Shown: piece after piece, positions 8,728 through 17,771 of the stretch
Layout: every line of letters begins with the position of its first letter
How positions within the stretch are numbered: the stretch's first letter is position 1
NCBI RefSeq assembly: GCF_014084105.1
Contig: NZ_CP048289.1
Coordinates: 9,266,053 to 9,330,052, forward strand
DNA length: 64,000 bases
Direction of reading: 5' to 3'
Source of the DNA: Streptacidiphilus sp. P02-A3a
GTDB taxonomy: Bacteria > Actinomycetota > Actinomycetes > Streptomycetales > Streptomycetaceae
The notes under the pieces: model-generated
The model's database searches: none
Told to the model about the DNA's origin: nothing
Seen by the model: the letters and a program-made list of their open reading frames with translations, nothing else
Program-made: the position numbers and the translations under genes

Positions 8728-9821
8728 CGGATCAGTCCTCCCAGCCGCTGTGCGGCGCGTTCCTGCCCGGCGACCCAGGCATCCTCGACCCGCGTGCGGT
8801 GCACGTGGACGTATCGCATTGTCGTCGCGATCCAAGAATGTCCTAGAACCTCCTGAATTGCGATGAGGTCCATGCCGTTCAGGTAGAGCTCGGACGCGCA
8901 GAAGTGCCGCAGCACATGTGGAGTCAACTTCTCTGCCCAGCCTGGGAGATGGACCTCCGCCGCCCCGGCCAGGCCCGTTCGCAGGGCGTCGTCGCCCACC
9001 CGGCGGGCCGAGCCGTCGGCGTTCTTGCGCTCCGAGGGGAACAGTGGGGCGCCGGGCCGGGTGTGGTCGTCGTCGAACTGCCCCCACACGTCCTCGATGA
9101 ACCAGCGCAGGGTCCGCCCGACGTCGTTGATCAGCGGCACCATCCGCTCGCGCGGCCCCGAGCCCCGGGCGCCCTTGCCGTAGCGGACGTGGAGCTTGCC
9201 GAACCGGCCCAGGTCCCACTTGATATCCGCGAGGTCCAGTCGGCACGCCTCGTTCACCCGCAGGCCCACCCCCGCCATGAGCCGGGCAGCGGTGTAGTTG
9301 CGGGCGGTCGGGCCGAACTTGCGGCAGACCGCCAGGTCGCCGGCCCAGCCGCTGAAGAGCCTGTCCACCTCGGGTGAGGTCGGCGGGATCCGCAGCTGGG
9401 CGTCCTTGCTGCCGCGCGGGCGGTTCATCTCGTCGATCGGGCAGTCCACCACCCGGCCGGTCAGTTGGTGGATCTCGATCTTGTGCCGCAGTTCCAGGAA
9501 CGCGAAGTACGTGGTCAGCGCCTGGGACCGGGCGAGCCGGGTGCCGCTGGGCGAACCGCGGAGCACCCGCCCGAAGTACGCGTCGGCGTCCGGGGGCTCC
9601 ATGTCCCACAGCGGACGGCCGAACCACGTCCGGATCTGTTCCAGGTTGCCGACGTCGCCGCGGATGGTGCCGTCCGCCAGCCCCGCCGATGCCCGCGCCA
9701 GCACGAAGCCGGCGAGCACGTCGGTCTCGAACGCCTCCAGCTCTTCAGCCGAGGCCGGCGCCCGGAGCTCGCGCAGATCCCGTACAGCGGCCAGCGCCAA
9801 CCCGAGCCTCCTCAGCTTCAC
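8724..9821 (-). CDS. Tyrosine recombinase/integrase (TnpA/XerC-like)
   Basis: 365 residues, first gene of a four-gene module. All catalytic elements are visible: Arg in GLRVNEACRLDLADI, Lys in VRYGKGARG, TPHVLRH (HxxR), LGHS (second His) and nucleophilic Tyr in TTMRYVHVH. The N-terminal SAM-like core-binding domain covers about residues 25-125. Length and position fit TnpA of Tn554 (about 361 aa). An inverted repeat at 9855-9873 lies 34 bp upstream of the start and may be an operator or recombination core. Confidence 0.88.
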   Translation of the reverse strand: MKLRRLGLALAAVRDLRELRAPASAEELEAFETDVLAGFVLARASAGLADGTIRGDVGNLEQIRTWFGRPLWDMEPPDADAYFGRVLRGSPSGTRLARSQALTTYFAFLELRHKIEIHQLTGRVVDCPIDEMNRPRGSKDAQLRIPPTSPEVDRLFSGWAGDLAVCRKFGPTARNYTAARLMAGVGLRVNEACRLDLADIKWDLGRFGKLHVRYGKGARGSGPRERMVPLINDVGRTLRWFIEDVWGQFDDDHTRPGAPLFPSERKNADGSARRVGDDALRTGLAGAAEVHLPGWAEKLTPHVLRHFCASELYLNGMDLIAIQEVLGHSWIATTMRYVHVHRTRVEDAWVAGQERAAQRLGGLIR

Positions 9822-9854
9822 GAGGAAAGTGGAACCATCGTGAAGACTGAGACT

Positions 9855-9873
9855 ACTTCATGAATCCTGAAGT
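9855..9873. repeat. Inverted repeat upstream of recombinase module
   Basis: ACTTCA and TGAAGT arms (6 bp, perfect) separated by 7 bases, with a further GTGAAG/CTTCAC pair just outside. Candidate operator for the module's HTH protein or binding site for the recombinase. Confidence 0.4.
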
Positions 9874-10205
9874 TCCTTCACTGGGGTGCTCGGATCGAAA
9901 GGGCACCAGAACGCCCTGGCCAGCAGGCTGGGCGCCCTCCCGGCATCAGATGAACTCACGGGATGTCGCACAGACAGTGAGGTGCTCGCCCTCACCCTCA
10001 AGGGCCGATCATCAACGGCCGGCACCGCGACCGCCTCGCAGAACCACTCACAAAGATGGCCTCCTCCCGACGACGCAACCGCCCTGGCGCGCTCGGACAA
10101 GGGCTGCCCCAGCTCCCGCCAGTAGTCGATCCACCCAGCCATGCCGAGCACCAGCACACCAGACGGCGCATTGACAGATCCCAGGTCGACGAAGGTTTCA
10201 GGCAC
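9858..10205 (-). pseudogene. 5' fragment of unidentified gene cut by recombinase module
   Basis: From GTG 10205 the frame reads VPETFVDLGSVNAPSGVLVLGMAGWIDYW and continues convincingly to about LRVRASTS (near 9979). The remaining residues to the stop at 9858 look like unrelated sequence. Composition and hydrophobic pattern of the first 75 residues suggest a real protein, family not identified. The natural reading is a gene truncated by arrival of the tyrosine-recombinase module. The missing 3' half was not found at the other end of the module. Confidence 0.4.
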
Positions 10206-10373
10206 GCGCTGATTGTGCCTTCCCGGTACGACAGATTCGGTGCGGTCTCGGCGCTGGTCGCCAGAGTCTCCGCGCTGCGGAGGCCGTCGGCTCGCCAACC
10301 GGTGGCGATCTCATCGAGCTTTGGTGCTCGGTGCGTTCAGGTAGGGGGTGACCGTGATTTCTTCCGGAGTTGA

Positions 10374-11234
10374 TCAGACCTTAGCTTTGCGCCACGGAGC
10401 GGCAGGGTCCGCGAGCGTATCGAGAATCAACTCGCACCAGGTCACAGCAGCATTGACCGTCAGGCGAGCATGACGAACTCCGAGCCCAGATGGTGCGCTC
10501 GCCTGACCGTGACCGCTACCGAAGCCTTGGTTACGGAGTTCCGCGACACCGACCGCGATGTTCACCGATCCTGAGAGGATCTTCTTCACGGCCTTGCTGC
10601 CGTCGGGGCCATCAGGAGCCGAGGCAGCGTCGAGCTTCAGTGCCTTCTGGACTGTACTGATCAAGGCAGGTAGCGCGGCGTTCTTGTCGACGACGATACT
10701 CAGCTCTTGAAGAGCGGTTTTCGCCGTCGCTTCGATGAGCTGCTTGGCCGCGCCAATGGCCCCTTGGGGGTCGGTGGTCAGGTCCCGTCGAATACGCTCC
10801 AGCTCGATCGTGATGCCCGAGGCATCGCTCAGGGTGCTGAGGTCGCGGGCCAGCACCGGCGGGCTGGTCCAGGAGATCTTCCCCTCCTTGTCGAGAGCGA
10901 AGCCGTCCCGTTCCAAGCGGATCCTGATGTCGTCGAGCCACTTCGGCGTGCCCTGGTCGTCCGGGTTCCGGTATGCGCGGATGAAGTCCTCGAAGACCAG
11001 GAAGGCGCGACGAACGTGATTCGGGTCGGACCAGTCCACGCCCTCGGCATACAGCATGAACTCGGTCCGGCGCGCGCCTGAGTCCTGGTACTTCAGCTCA
11101 TCTGGGGAGATGGGCGCGAACCCATGGTCCTCCCATAGCTCAGCAACAATCCGGATAGTCAGGTCCGTAGCCAGAGAGCGGAAGGCGTTGCGGGTTGCGG
11201 GGCTCACCAGCTCCCGCCGTGCAGTGACGGTCAC
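10374..11234 (-). CDS. Abortive-infection (Abi_C) family protein
   Basis: 286 residues, soluble. The C-terminal half matches the Abi_C pattern: DPQGAIGAAKQLIEATAKTAL, a middle KKILSGSVNIAVGVAEL and RNQGFGSGHG, ending RHARLTVNAAVTWCELIL. The N-terminal half (FRSLATDLTIRIVAELWEDHG) is unassigned. Proteins with this domain are linked to phage abortive infection, but no toxin activity can be read from sequence. It is the last gene of a same-strand cluster (12675 to 10374) inside the mobile island, consistent with defence cargo. Confidence 0.72.
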   Translation of the reverse strand: MTVTARRELVSPATRNAFRSLATDLTIRIVAELWEDHGFAPISPDELKYQDSGARRTEFMLYAEGVDWSDPNHVRRAFLVFEDFIRAYRNPDDQGTPKWLDDIRIRLERDGFALDKEGKISWTSPPVLARDLSTLSDASGITIELERIRRDLTTDPQGAIGAAKQLIEATAKTALQELSIVVDKNAALPALISTVQKALKLDAASAPDGPDGSKAVKKILSGSVNIAVGVAELRNQGFGSGHGQASAPSGLGVRHARLTVNAAVTWCELILDTLADPAAPWRKAKV

Positions 11235-11292
11235 GCTCTGACGATAGGAGTACTCCCCGACACCGTCACGGCCTTTTCCCAGCTACGTCTGC

Positions 11293-11715
11293 TCACGCCT
11301 CGCGGTTCCTCGGTGATTCCTCAGGGTCTGCGTCCGCGGCCATCCTCTCCACCCATTCGCGCTGGGTCACTACTTGCCCGATGCGGTGGACGACGTCCTT
11401 CTTGGACGCCGTGTCCAAGGTCTCCGGAAGCTTGTCGAAGGTGTCAGGAAGGATGTCGAGCAGACCCCAGATCTGTTCGCCGGTCGTGACGGTCAGCAAC
11501 TGCCGGCACCTCCACTGCAGTGGCACTTCGGGACGGTGCCTCAACCGCTGGACGAGCGTGGGGACCAGGTAGTGTGTCGCCTCTGCGGCGAGGTGCTCTT
11601 GGAGCCAGGCGACCGGCAGCCGCTGGCTGAAGCCGTGTATGGCGGCCTCCTGGGCCAGGTCCAGGAGCTGCGCGCTGTCGACGGCCCGGACGGTGCGGGG
11701 AAGGGTCGGGGTCAT
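11293..11715 (-). CDS. Uncharacterised protein of the Abi/SMI1 cluster
   Basis: 140 residues from ATG 11715, which overlaps the upstream stop (ATGA). Mostly helical, soluble: VDSAQLLDLAQEAAIHGFSQ, VAWLQEHLAAEATHYLVPTL, then LLDILPDTFDKLPETLD and an acidic tail. No signal peptide or membrane segment and no family recognised. Sits between a frameshifted small protein and the Abi_C gene, so possibly part of the same unit. Confidence 0.6.
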   Translation of the reverse strand: MTPTLPRTVRAVDSAQLLDLAQEAAIHGFSQRLPVAWLQEHLAAEATHYLVPTLVQRLRHRPEVPLQWRCRQLLTVTTGEQIWGLLDILPDTFDKLPETLDTASKKDVVHRIGQVVTQREWVERMAADADPEESPRNREA

Positions 11716-12083
11716 GGCCAGATGATGCCAGGGAGCTTCCGCGGGGCCGAGGGGTTCAGCGGAGTCGGGCTGCGATCTGGCGACGGGCTGGGCCCCAGAC
11801 TTCCTCGAACCTCCTCGGAGGTGAGTTGCTCGGGGTCGTGGCCTTCCCATTCTGAGACCGGCAGCTCGGCTGTGATCCCGAGCCTGCTGTCGTACACATC
11901 GAGGCGGCCTGCGTCGTGAGCCTGCTGCCATTCGTCGAGGGAGGCGGCTGCGATCGGTGTCAGGCAAGGTCCTTGGAGTTCGACTTGGCGGGTCACCCAG
12001 CCATCGCTGCCAACCTCGAAGTAGAACCAGACATCGTCTTCATCCCAGTAGCAGCGGATCCAGGTCGTCACGTGGTCAGTCAC
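11712..12083 (-). pseudogene. Small uncharacterised protein, probable C-terminal frameshift
   Basis: GTG start at 12083 overlaps the SMI1-like gene by 8 bp. Residues 1-85 are acidic and Trp-rich (WIRCYWDEDDVWFYFEVGSDGW, ELPVSEWEGHD). After LTSEE the frame turns into a Pro/Ser-rich tail, ending at 11712. Removing one base near 11810-11811 gives a more protein-like end (EEFEEVWGPARRQIAARLR) with a stop at 11756-11758, so a one-base insertion is inferred. Function unknown. Confidence 0.5.
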
Positions 12084-12675
12084 CCCTGCTGGCAGAGCTT
12101 CGCGTGGCGAGGCGGCTTGTTTGGTGCCGTGCAGCCGGGGAGGTGAGTTCCAACGCCCGATTGTCGCGGCCGCTTGCCATGTGATCGAGCCAGCGTTCGT
12201 ACCAGGCCAGGAAATCACTTGCCGAGGAGACGTTGGGTCCCCAGAAGCCGTCGCTGTTCCCAGTGAGGATTCGCCCGGTAAGCGGTCCCGTGATGCCGAG
12301 AAGGACAAGGTCGCTGCAGCCGGCTTCGATGATGTTCAGGAAGAGGTCGCCCTCTGCCCTCCTTCGGTCGGTTGCCGTGAAGCCCCGCGGGACGCCTTGC
12401 TCCCCACGGGAGTCCATGGTGAACAGCTCACACCTGTCCAAGGGCAACAACCCATAGAAGGGTGAAGCCCCGCTGCCGCCGAGTTCGGTGAGGAACGCGC
12501 GATAGGCATCGGGGAGCTCGATCTGAGTCTCAGCTTCAAATCGGGATACCCGGGCTGCCGACAGGGGCGGAGCGAGCCGGAACTTGTGCTGTTCCTCACC
12601 GAACGAGTGGCTTCGCTGCTGGACAAAGGGGACCTTGGCCAGCTTGCGCCGCAGGCGGGGTATGCGGGAGTCCAT
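12076..12675 (-). CDS. SMI1/KNR4 (SUKH) family protein
   Basis: 199 residues. The core RFEAETQIELPDAYRAFLTELG, then GLLPLDRCELF and FLAWYERWLDHM, matches the SMI1/KNR4 (SUKH) fold, which often serves as immunity protein to contact or polymorphic toxins. No partner toxin is obvious next door. First gene of the cluster running to 10374, and 77 bp beyond the end of tniQ, so it could be transposon cargo. Confidence 0.72.
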   Translation of the reverse strand: MDSRIPRLRRKLAKVPFVQQRSHSFGEEQHKFRLAPPLSAARVSRFEAETQIELPDAYRAFLTELGGSGASPFYGLLPLDRCELFTMDSRGEQGVPRGFTATDRRRAEGDLFLNIIEAGCSDLVLLGITGPLTGRILTGNSDGFWGPNVSSASDFLAWYERWLDHMASGRDNRALELTSPAARHQTSRLATRSSASRGD

Positions 12676-12752
12676 GTGAACTCTTCTCTCGTGTCGGCTG
12701 CCAATCTATCGAACCGGTTCGGCACGGAGGGTGGTGCGTTTTCCAGCGGATT

Positions 12753-14882
12753 TCATGGCGCCCCACCATCCTGGAAGGTGCGAATGGCTCTGAGTACCCT
12801 CTTCCCCAAGGTGGTCAACGCCATGGGTCGGCCGCGTTCGGCTCTGACCAGCAGCGGCCCGCCGAGCTCTCGTTCGATCCGGTTGATCTGCGCGACGAGG
12901 GTGAACGTGTTCAGACCGAGGCCTGCCGCTGCCGCGCCGAGGCTGGGATAGGCGGAAGCGGCCGCGAATCGGTTCAGGCGTTCGTTGGCGCCGTGACCGT
13001 TGAGTGCCAGCCGGAGGATGCGTGGCGCTCGGTGGGCCTCGTCGGCCGCGCGAAGTGTCTGGCTGTGGCTAGCGCCTCCGCGTGATCGCAGCGTGATGTT
13101 GTGGGTCTTGGCCCAGCGGGCCATGTTCGCGGTACTCATGCCCTTCTCGCGGGCGAGGTCGGGCAGAGTCCGACGCTGATGGACGTACTGCTCGATCAGC
13201 CAGTCGCGGTCGACGTCTCCTCTCCGCCGGTAGTCCTGGGGGCCGTCGCGCAGTGGGATCTCGTACTCCTGGGCGAGCCTGGTGAGCACGCCGCGGGAGA
13301 ATCCGCTGAGGGCGGCGATCTGGTTCAAAGACTGGTGCTCGTCGAGATATAGGCGGACGAAGGTCTCCCTCGGCACGTCCTGGCGGGCCCTGCGGCGGAC
13401 GTCGCCGGTTGCCCTGGCCGCGGATGTCGTCAGCGGTGCGGCTGGCGCGGGCTACTCGTCCAGGATGAGGCGGATCGCCTCGATGCTCGTGCCGAGGGAC
13501 TCGGCCGCGTACTGAGCCGGGTTCTTCTGCTGGCGGATGATGCGGTGCAGGTGGGGAATGTCGATGCGAGCAGGGTCGGGACCGGGAAGGTCGAGCCCGT
13601 CGAGCAGAGAGATGGGTGGACGCCAAGTCACCGGCTCATCGCGGACACCGTGGCTGGCAAGGAGCTCGTTCGCCACTTGGTCGAGTTCCGCAGCCAGCTC
13701 GGGGGTATGCAGGGCAGCAGTGCGGGCGACCTCGGCTCTGAAGGGTGCTTCGCCGCCGCTGGGGTATCCGGGTGCGGCCTCGGTGGGAAGGCCGCTGATG
13801 CGTTGGAACAGCTGCGACCGGACGACCTGCTCACGTCGGACTTGGCCCGGTGGTGTGCCGGTTCGCCGACAGATGCCCACCCACTGCTCATGCGGCAGCA
13901 GACCGGTGTAGTTCAAGCGGCGGCGCCGTCGGTAGTCGATGGGGACGTCGTGGGTGTCGAGGTAGTCGGCCAACCTCATCAGGGCGGTTATCATGGCCGG
14001 CCAGTGCGGCTGGTCGTCCAGCAGTTGCAGGATGCGCGAGATCTCGGAGCCCTCGGTAATCGCGCCGAGGCGCTGGGCGGCAGCGTCGAGCTTGGTCTTG
14101 CTGCCGACGACCAGAAGTGCGCTGGCCAGGACGGGGGCGAGAACCCTGGGGTAGACACCGTCGGACGGGGCGAGTCGCAATGCCCAGGACTGCCAGAACA
14201 TGCCGGGAATCTTCCCGGCCCGCCGCGTCAGTTCAGCATCGGTGAGATTCGGCCTGCTCGGCATAGCGGTCACCGTACGGAAGCGGAGCTGGTCGCTGGG
14301 GCGGAGCGATGGGGCGAGCGCGGCCAGGTGCACGGCGTTCGGGACAGGGCTCAGCCCGCGTCCCCAGTCGTCGATGCTGCCGGCGCTGATCTGCCCGAGT
14401 TCCTCGCGCATTGTCTCCAGCAGACCCCGCATCACGTCCCCGGCCTCGTGGACCTCGCGGTGTTCGAGAACTCGCAGCGCGATGGTCACCGCAACCGCTG
14501 TGCTCACGGCCCGTGGTGGGGCCATGAAGCCGGGGCGCTCGACAGCGCGGGATGCCAGACGAGAGCCGGGGTCGGGCACGAGGTGCCCGTCGGCGAGATC
14601 GGGCGGCACCAGGTTCGTGATGGCGTTTTGCGGGAGGTCTGCCAGCACGCGGCCGCCGAGGGCTCGGATGTCCGCGAGGGCGGCCTGTGCCGGCTGAGGA
14701 TTGCCGATGTAGGAACCGGAGGCAGCCATACCGGACTCAATGATCTCCAGCAGGCGGTCCTGTGCCCTCAAGGCCGGATGACCTGCGGGCAGTAGAAGCG
14801 TCCGGGTCAAGGTCAGGTCGAAGCCGCAACCACCAGAGGGACCGCGGTCCGGGGCTGAGGGGGGATTGCCGCAGATGCTCGG
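12753..14882 (-). pseudogene. tniQ: tniQ, 3' segment, with in-frame TAG
   Basis: C-terminal 710 codons of TniQ, the target-selection protein of Tn7/Tn5053-type elements. The segment joins in frame to 20105-20627 once the IS21 insertion and one CTGGG copy are removed (junction reads SGWTVPQ-PSICGN). The frame continues to the stop at 12753, except for a TAG at 13452-13454 (ILDE-stop-PAPAAPL). The sequence after it (FVRLYLDEHQSLNQIAALSGFSRGVLTRLAQ, then a LysR-like HTH near the end) is in the same frame and clearly belongs to the protein. Reconstructed length about 883 codons. Confidence 0.82.
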
Positions 14883-14899
14883 CTGGGTGTCGGCAACGG
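14883..14899. repeat. Outer IS left end: target duplication plus terminal repeat
   Basis: CTGGG (14883-14887) is the target duplication; TGTCGGCAACGG (14888-14899) is the terminal inverted repeat, matching 20093-20104 perfectly over 12 bases, with GTGAAA versus CTGAAA extending the match. Confidence 0.92.
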
Positions 14900-14996
14900 G
14901 TGAAATGAGGACCACGGACGGCGTATCAAAAGCGGGCCACCGGGTGATCTCTTGATCATTCTGACTTCATTGGGCTGGAGTCAGGAGGAAGAGAGG

Positions 14997-15405
14997 GTGA
15001 TCCACGTGGAGGACTGGGCTGAGATTCGCCGGTTGCACCGGGCTGAGGGGTTGTCGGCCCGGGCGGTGGCCCGGCAGCTGGGGATCTCCAGGGGTACCGT
15101 GCTGCGGGCACTGGCCTCGGACCGGCCCCCGCAGTACCGGCGCCCGCTGAAGGGCTCGGCGGTGGACGCGGTTGAGCCCGCGGTCCGCGAGCTGCTCAGG
15201 CAGACCCCGACGATGCCGGTGACGGTGATCGCGGAGCGGATCGGCTGGGACCGCGGGCTGACGATCCTGCGTGAGCGGGTGCGTGAGCTGCGGCCGGCCT
15301 ATCTGCCGGTGGACCCGGTCTCGCGCACGGTCTACGAGCCCGGCGAGCTCGCACAGTGCGACCTGTGGTTCCCGGCCGTCGACATCCCGCTGGGTTACGG
15401 CCAGT
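14997..15405 (+). pseudogene. istA: istA of outer IS21 element, 5' segment
   Basis: GTG 14997 follows AGGAGG. The segment encodes the HTH (LSARAVARQLGISRGTVLRAL) and the first catalytic Asp (LAQCDLWFPAVDIPLGYGQ). At 15406 the inner IS begins; the frame then runs only to a stop at 15444-15446. With 18332-19191 it restores a 422-residue transposase. Confidence 0.88.
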
Positions 15406-15416
15406 TGTCGGCGTAC
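15401..15416. repeat. Inner IS left end: target duplication plus terminal repeat
   Basis: CCAGT (15401-15405) duplicates 18327-18331. TGTCGGCGTAC (15406-15416) matches the inverted right end in 10 of 11 bases. A subterminal CGTACGG motif at 15436 has an inverted partner near the right end, as usual for IS21 transposase sites. Confidence 0.9.
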
Positions 15417-15529
15417 GAGCGAACATGCGCCACCTCGTACGGGTGATTGTGCTCCAGAAGTGATGCGGTGGCGGGGTGGTGTCCGCGAGTCTGCTGTTGT
15501 CCGTTCGGGTGGCAGAGGGGCGGCTGGCC

Positions 15530-16945
15530 GTGGTCTTGGACCCACATCGCTGGTTGGAGTTGAGGCGATTTCGCGCCCTGTACGAGTCGGGCGCGATGAG
15601 CCAGCGGCAGATCGCGAAGGAGACCGGGCTCAATCGCCGCACGGTCGCCAAGTACTTGTCGGGTGAGGTCCCGGCCGCGCCACCGCAACGGGAGTCCGGC
15701 GCCTTGCCCAGGCAACGGGCGGTGGATGAGGTCGCTCCGCTGATCGACGCGATGCTGCGGTCCGAGATCCTGCTCAAGGGAGCGGTGATCCACGAGCGAC
15801 TGGCCCAGGAGTACGGGTTCGCCATCAACTACCAACGGGTCAAGATCTACTTGCAGGAGGCCCGGCCCCGGATCGCCGGGGAGCTCGGTATCAACCCCGG
15901 CGAGCTGGCGGGCCTGCACCGCCGGTTCGAGGTCGTGCCGGGCGCCCAGGCCCAGGTCGACTGGGGCGACGAGGGACGGATCCTGGCCCACGTCGGCATC
16001 CCGAAGGTCTACTCATTCCACATGACGCTGTCGTACTCACGGGACCCCTTCTGCTGCTTCACCACCAGCCAGGACCTGGCGACGTTCTTCGACTGCCACC
16101 GCCAGGCGTTCGCGCACTTCGGCGGAGTGCCGATGAGCATCGTCTACGACCGCACCAAGACCGTGGTCCGCCGACACGTCGCCCCGGGCGAAGCTGTCCC
16201 GCTCCACCCGGAGGCGGTGGCGTTCGCCGGGCACTACGACTTCGACATCGACGTGCTCGCCGCCTACCGCCCCCAGGGCAAGGGCCGGGTCGAGCGGCAG
16301 GTGGCCATCGTGCGCGACCACGTCCTGGCCGGCCGGGCGTTCTCCTCGACCGAGGAACTCGACGCCGCGTTCACCGCGTGGGTGCCGGTCCGGCGCGCGC
16401 GGGTGCACGGTACCCACGGCGAGGTCATCGGCCTGCGCGCGATCCGCGACCACGTGGCCTTGCGGCCGCTGCCCCGCGCACCCTATGTGGTCGCGCAGCG
16501 GCACCTGCGGCATGTCGGCAAGGATTGCCTGGTCGCCTTCGACGCCAACCTCTACTCGGTGCCCGCCCGCAAGGTCCGCCCGCGCCAACTGGTCGAGGTC
16601 CGGGTCACGAAGTTCCAGGTCATACTCCATTCCACTGTCCCCGACACCACTGGCGGCACCCTGCTGGCCGTGCACTCCAGGGCGGTGGGACGTGGTGCCC
16701 GCATCGTCGACGAGCGCCACTGGGACGGCCTGCCCACCGGGGAGGGCCGCCGCACCACGACCGGTGACGACCCCCGGCCCCGCCGCGGCCTCGCCCTGCG
16801 CGAGGAGGACGGTCCGCTGCGGGCACTGCTCAGTCGGGCCGCCGCTGCCCGCGTCGAGGTGGGCCGGCGACCGCTGTCCGTCTACGACGAGCTGACCGGC
16901 ACCCGCCCGTTCACCACCCACCCGAGCGCAGAGGAACCCTGTTGA
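15530..16945 (+). CDS. istA: IS21-family transposase IstA (inner element)
   Basis: 471 residues from GTG 15530 (GAGGGG upstream). N-terminal HTH (MSQRQIAKETGLNRRTVAKYLSG). The integrase core has Asp in AQVDWGDEG, Asp in SIVYDRTKTVV and Glu in GKGRVERQVAI; a C-terminal Mu-like beta region (LYSVPARKVRPRQLVEVRV) follows. The stop overlaps the istB start. It differs from the outer element's IstA, so two distinct IS21 lineages are nested. Confidence 0.93.
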   Translation: MVLDPHRWLELRRFRALYESGAMSQRQIAKETGLNRRTVAKYLSGEVPAAPPQRESGALPRQRAVDEVAPLIDAMLRSEILLKGAVIHERLAQEYGFAINYQRVKIYLQEARPRIAGELGINPGELAGLHRRFEVVPGAQAQVDWGDEGRILAHVGIPKVYSFHMTLSYSRDPFCCFTTSQDLATFFDCHRQAFAHFGGVPMSIVYDRTKTVVRRHVAPGEAVPLHPEAVAFAGHYDFDIDVLAAYRPQGKGRVERQVAIVRDHVLAGRAFSSTEELDAAFTAWVPVRRARVHGTHGEVIGLRAIRDHVALRPLPRAPYVVAQRHLRHVGKDCLVAFDANLYSVPARKVRPRQLVEVRVTKFQVILHSTVPDTTGGTLLAVHSRAVGRGARIVDERHWDGLPTGEGRRTTTGDDPRPRRGLALREEDGPLRALLSRAAAARVEVGRRPLSVYDELTGTRPFTTHPSAEEPC

Positions 16946-17712
16946 GCGAACTGGTCAGCAACCGCATCCGCACCATGGCCGGCAAGCTCGGCCTGCCCCA
17001 CCTCGTGGAGAGCCTGAACGAGTACGCCAAGCGGGCGGACGAGGCGAAGATGGGCTACGTCGACTTCCTCGACCTGGTCCTGTCCGAGGAACTCGCGGTC
17101 CGCGACGACCGGCGGTTCCGCCAGGGACTGCGGCTGTCGAAGCTGCCGCACCACAAGACGATGGACGACTACGACTTCTCGTTCCAGCCCGAGCTCGACC
17201 CGCGCAAGGTCAAGGACCTGGCGACCCTCTCCTTCGTCGAGGCCAAGGCCAACGCCGCTCTGCTGGGCCCGCCCGGGGTCGGCAAGACCCACATTGCCGT
17301 TGCCCTCGCGGTCGCCGCCTGCCGGGCCGGCTACTCGATCTACTTCACCAGCCTCGACGACATGGTCCGCCACCTCAAGACCGCCGAGGCCACCGGCCAG
17401 CTGACCAGCAAGCTCCGCACCTACCTGCGGCCCAGCGTCCTCGTGGTCGATGAAGTGGGCTACCAGCCCCTGGAACGAGCCGAGGCGAACCTGGTCTTCC
17501 AGGTGATCTCCAAGCGCTACGAAAAGGGCTCGATCATCCTGACCTCGAACAAGACCTTCAGTGAGTGGGGACAGGTGTTCGGTGACGAGGTTCTGGCCAC
17601 GGCCATCCTCGACCGGCTCCTGCACCACTGCGAAGTCATCGCGATCAACGGCAACAGCTACCGCCTCAAGAACCGCCTCCAAGCTATCGAGCGGGAGGCC
17701 GATGTCGCCTGA
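16942..17712 (+). CDS. istB: IS21-family helper ATPase IstB (inner element)
   Basis: 256 residues, AAA+ ATPase that assembles on target DNA and stimulates IstA. Walker A LLGPPGVGKTHIA, Walker B VLVVDEVGYQPL, sensor ILTSNKTFSEWGQVF. Start TTG at 16942 sharing bases with the istA TGA, so translation is coupled. Length normal for the family. Confidence 0.93.
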   Translation: MSELVSNRIRTMAGKLGLPHLVESLNEYAKRADEAKMGYVDFLDLVLSEELAVRDDRRFRQGLRLSKLPHHKTMDDYDFSFQPELDPRKVKDLATLSFVEAKANAALLGPPGVGKTHIAVALAVAACRAGYSIYFTSLDDMVRHLKTAEATGQLTSKLRTYLRPSVLVVDEVGYQPLERAEANLVFQVISKRYEKGSIILTSNKTFSEWGQVFGDEVLATAILDRLLHHCEVIAINGNSYRLKNRLQAIEREADVA

Positions 17713-17771
17713 GCGGTTGATCAGTCTTCAAATTTCGGTTGCTGCCGGAGCCGTCGAACAGCTGCGGGCTG

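Noticed and set aside
12690..12705. TGTCGGCTGCC near 12696 as another IS21 end
   Set aside because: Matches only the first seven bases of the IS ends, with no partner or duplication.
6189..12750. Left end of the Tn7-like transposon
   Set aside because: Scanned the plus strand by eye for TGTAGGGTCTC-like sequence preceded by AGGCC; found none, so no left end is reported.
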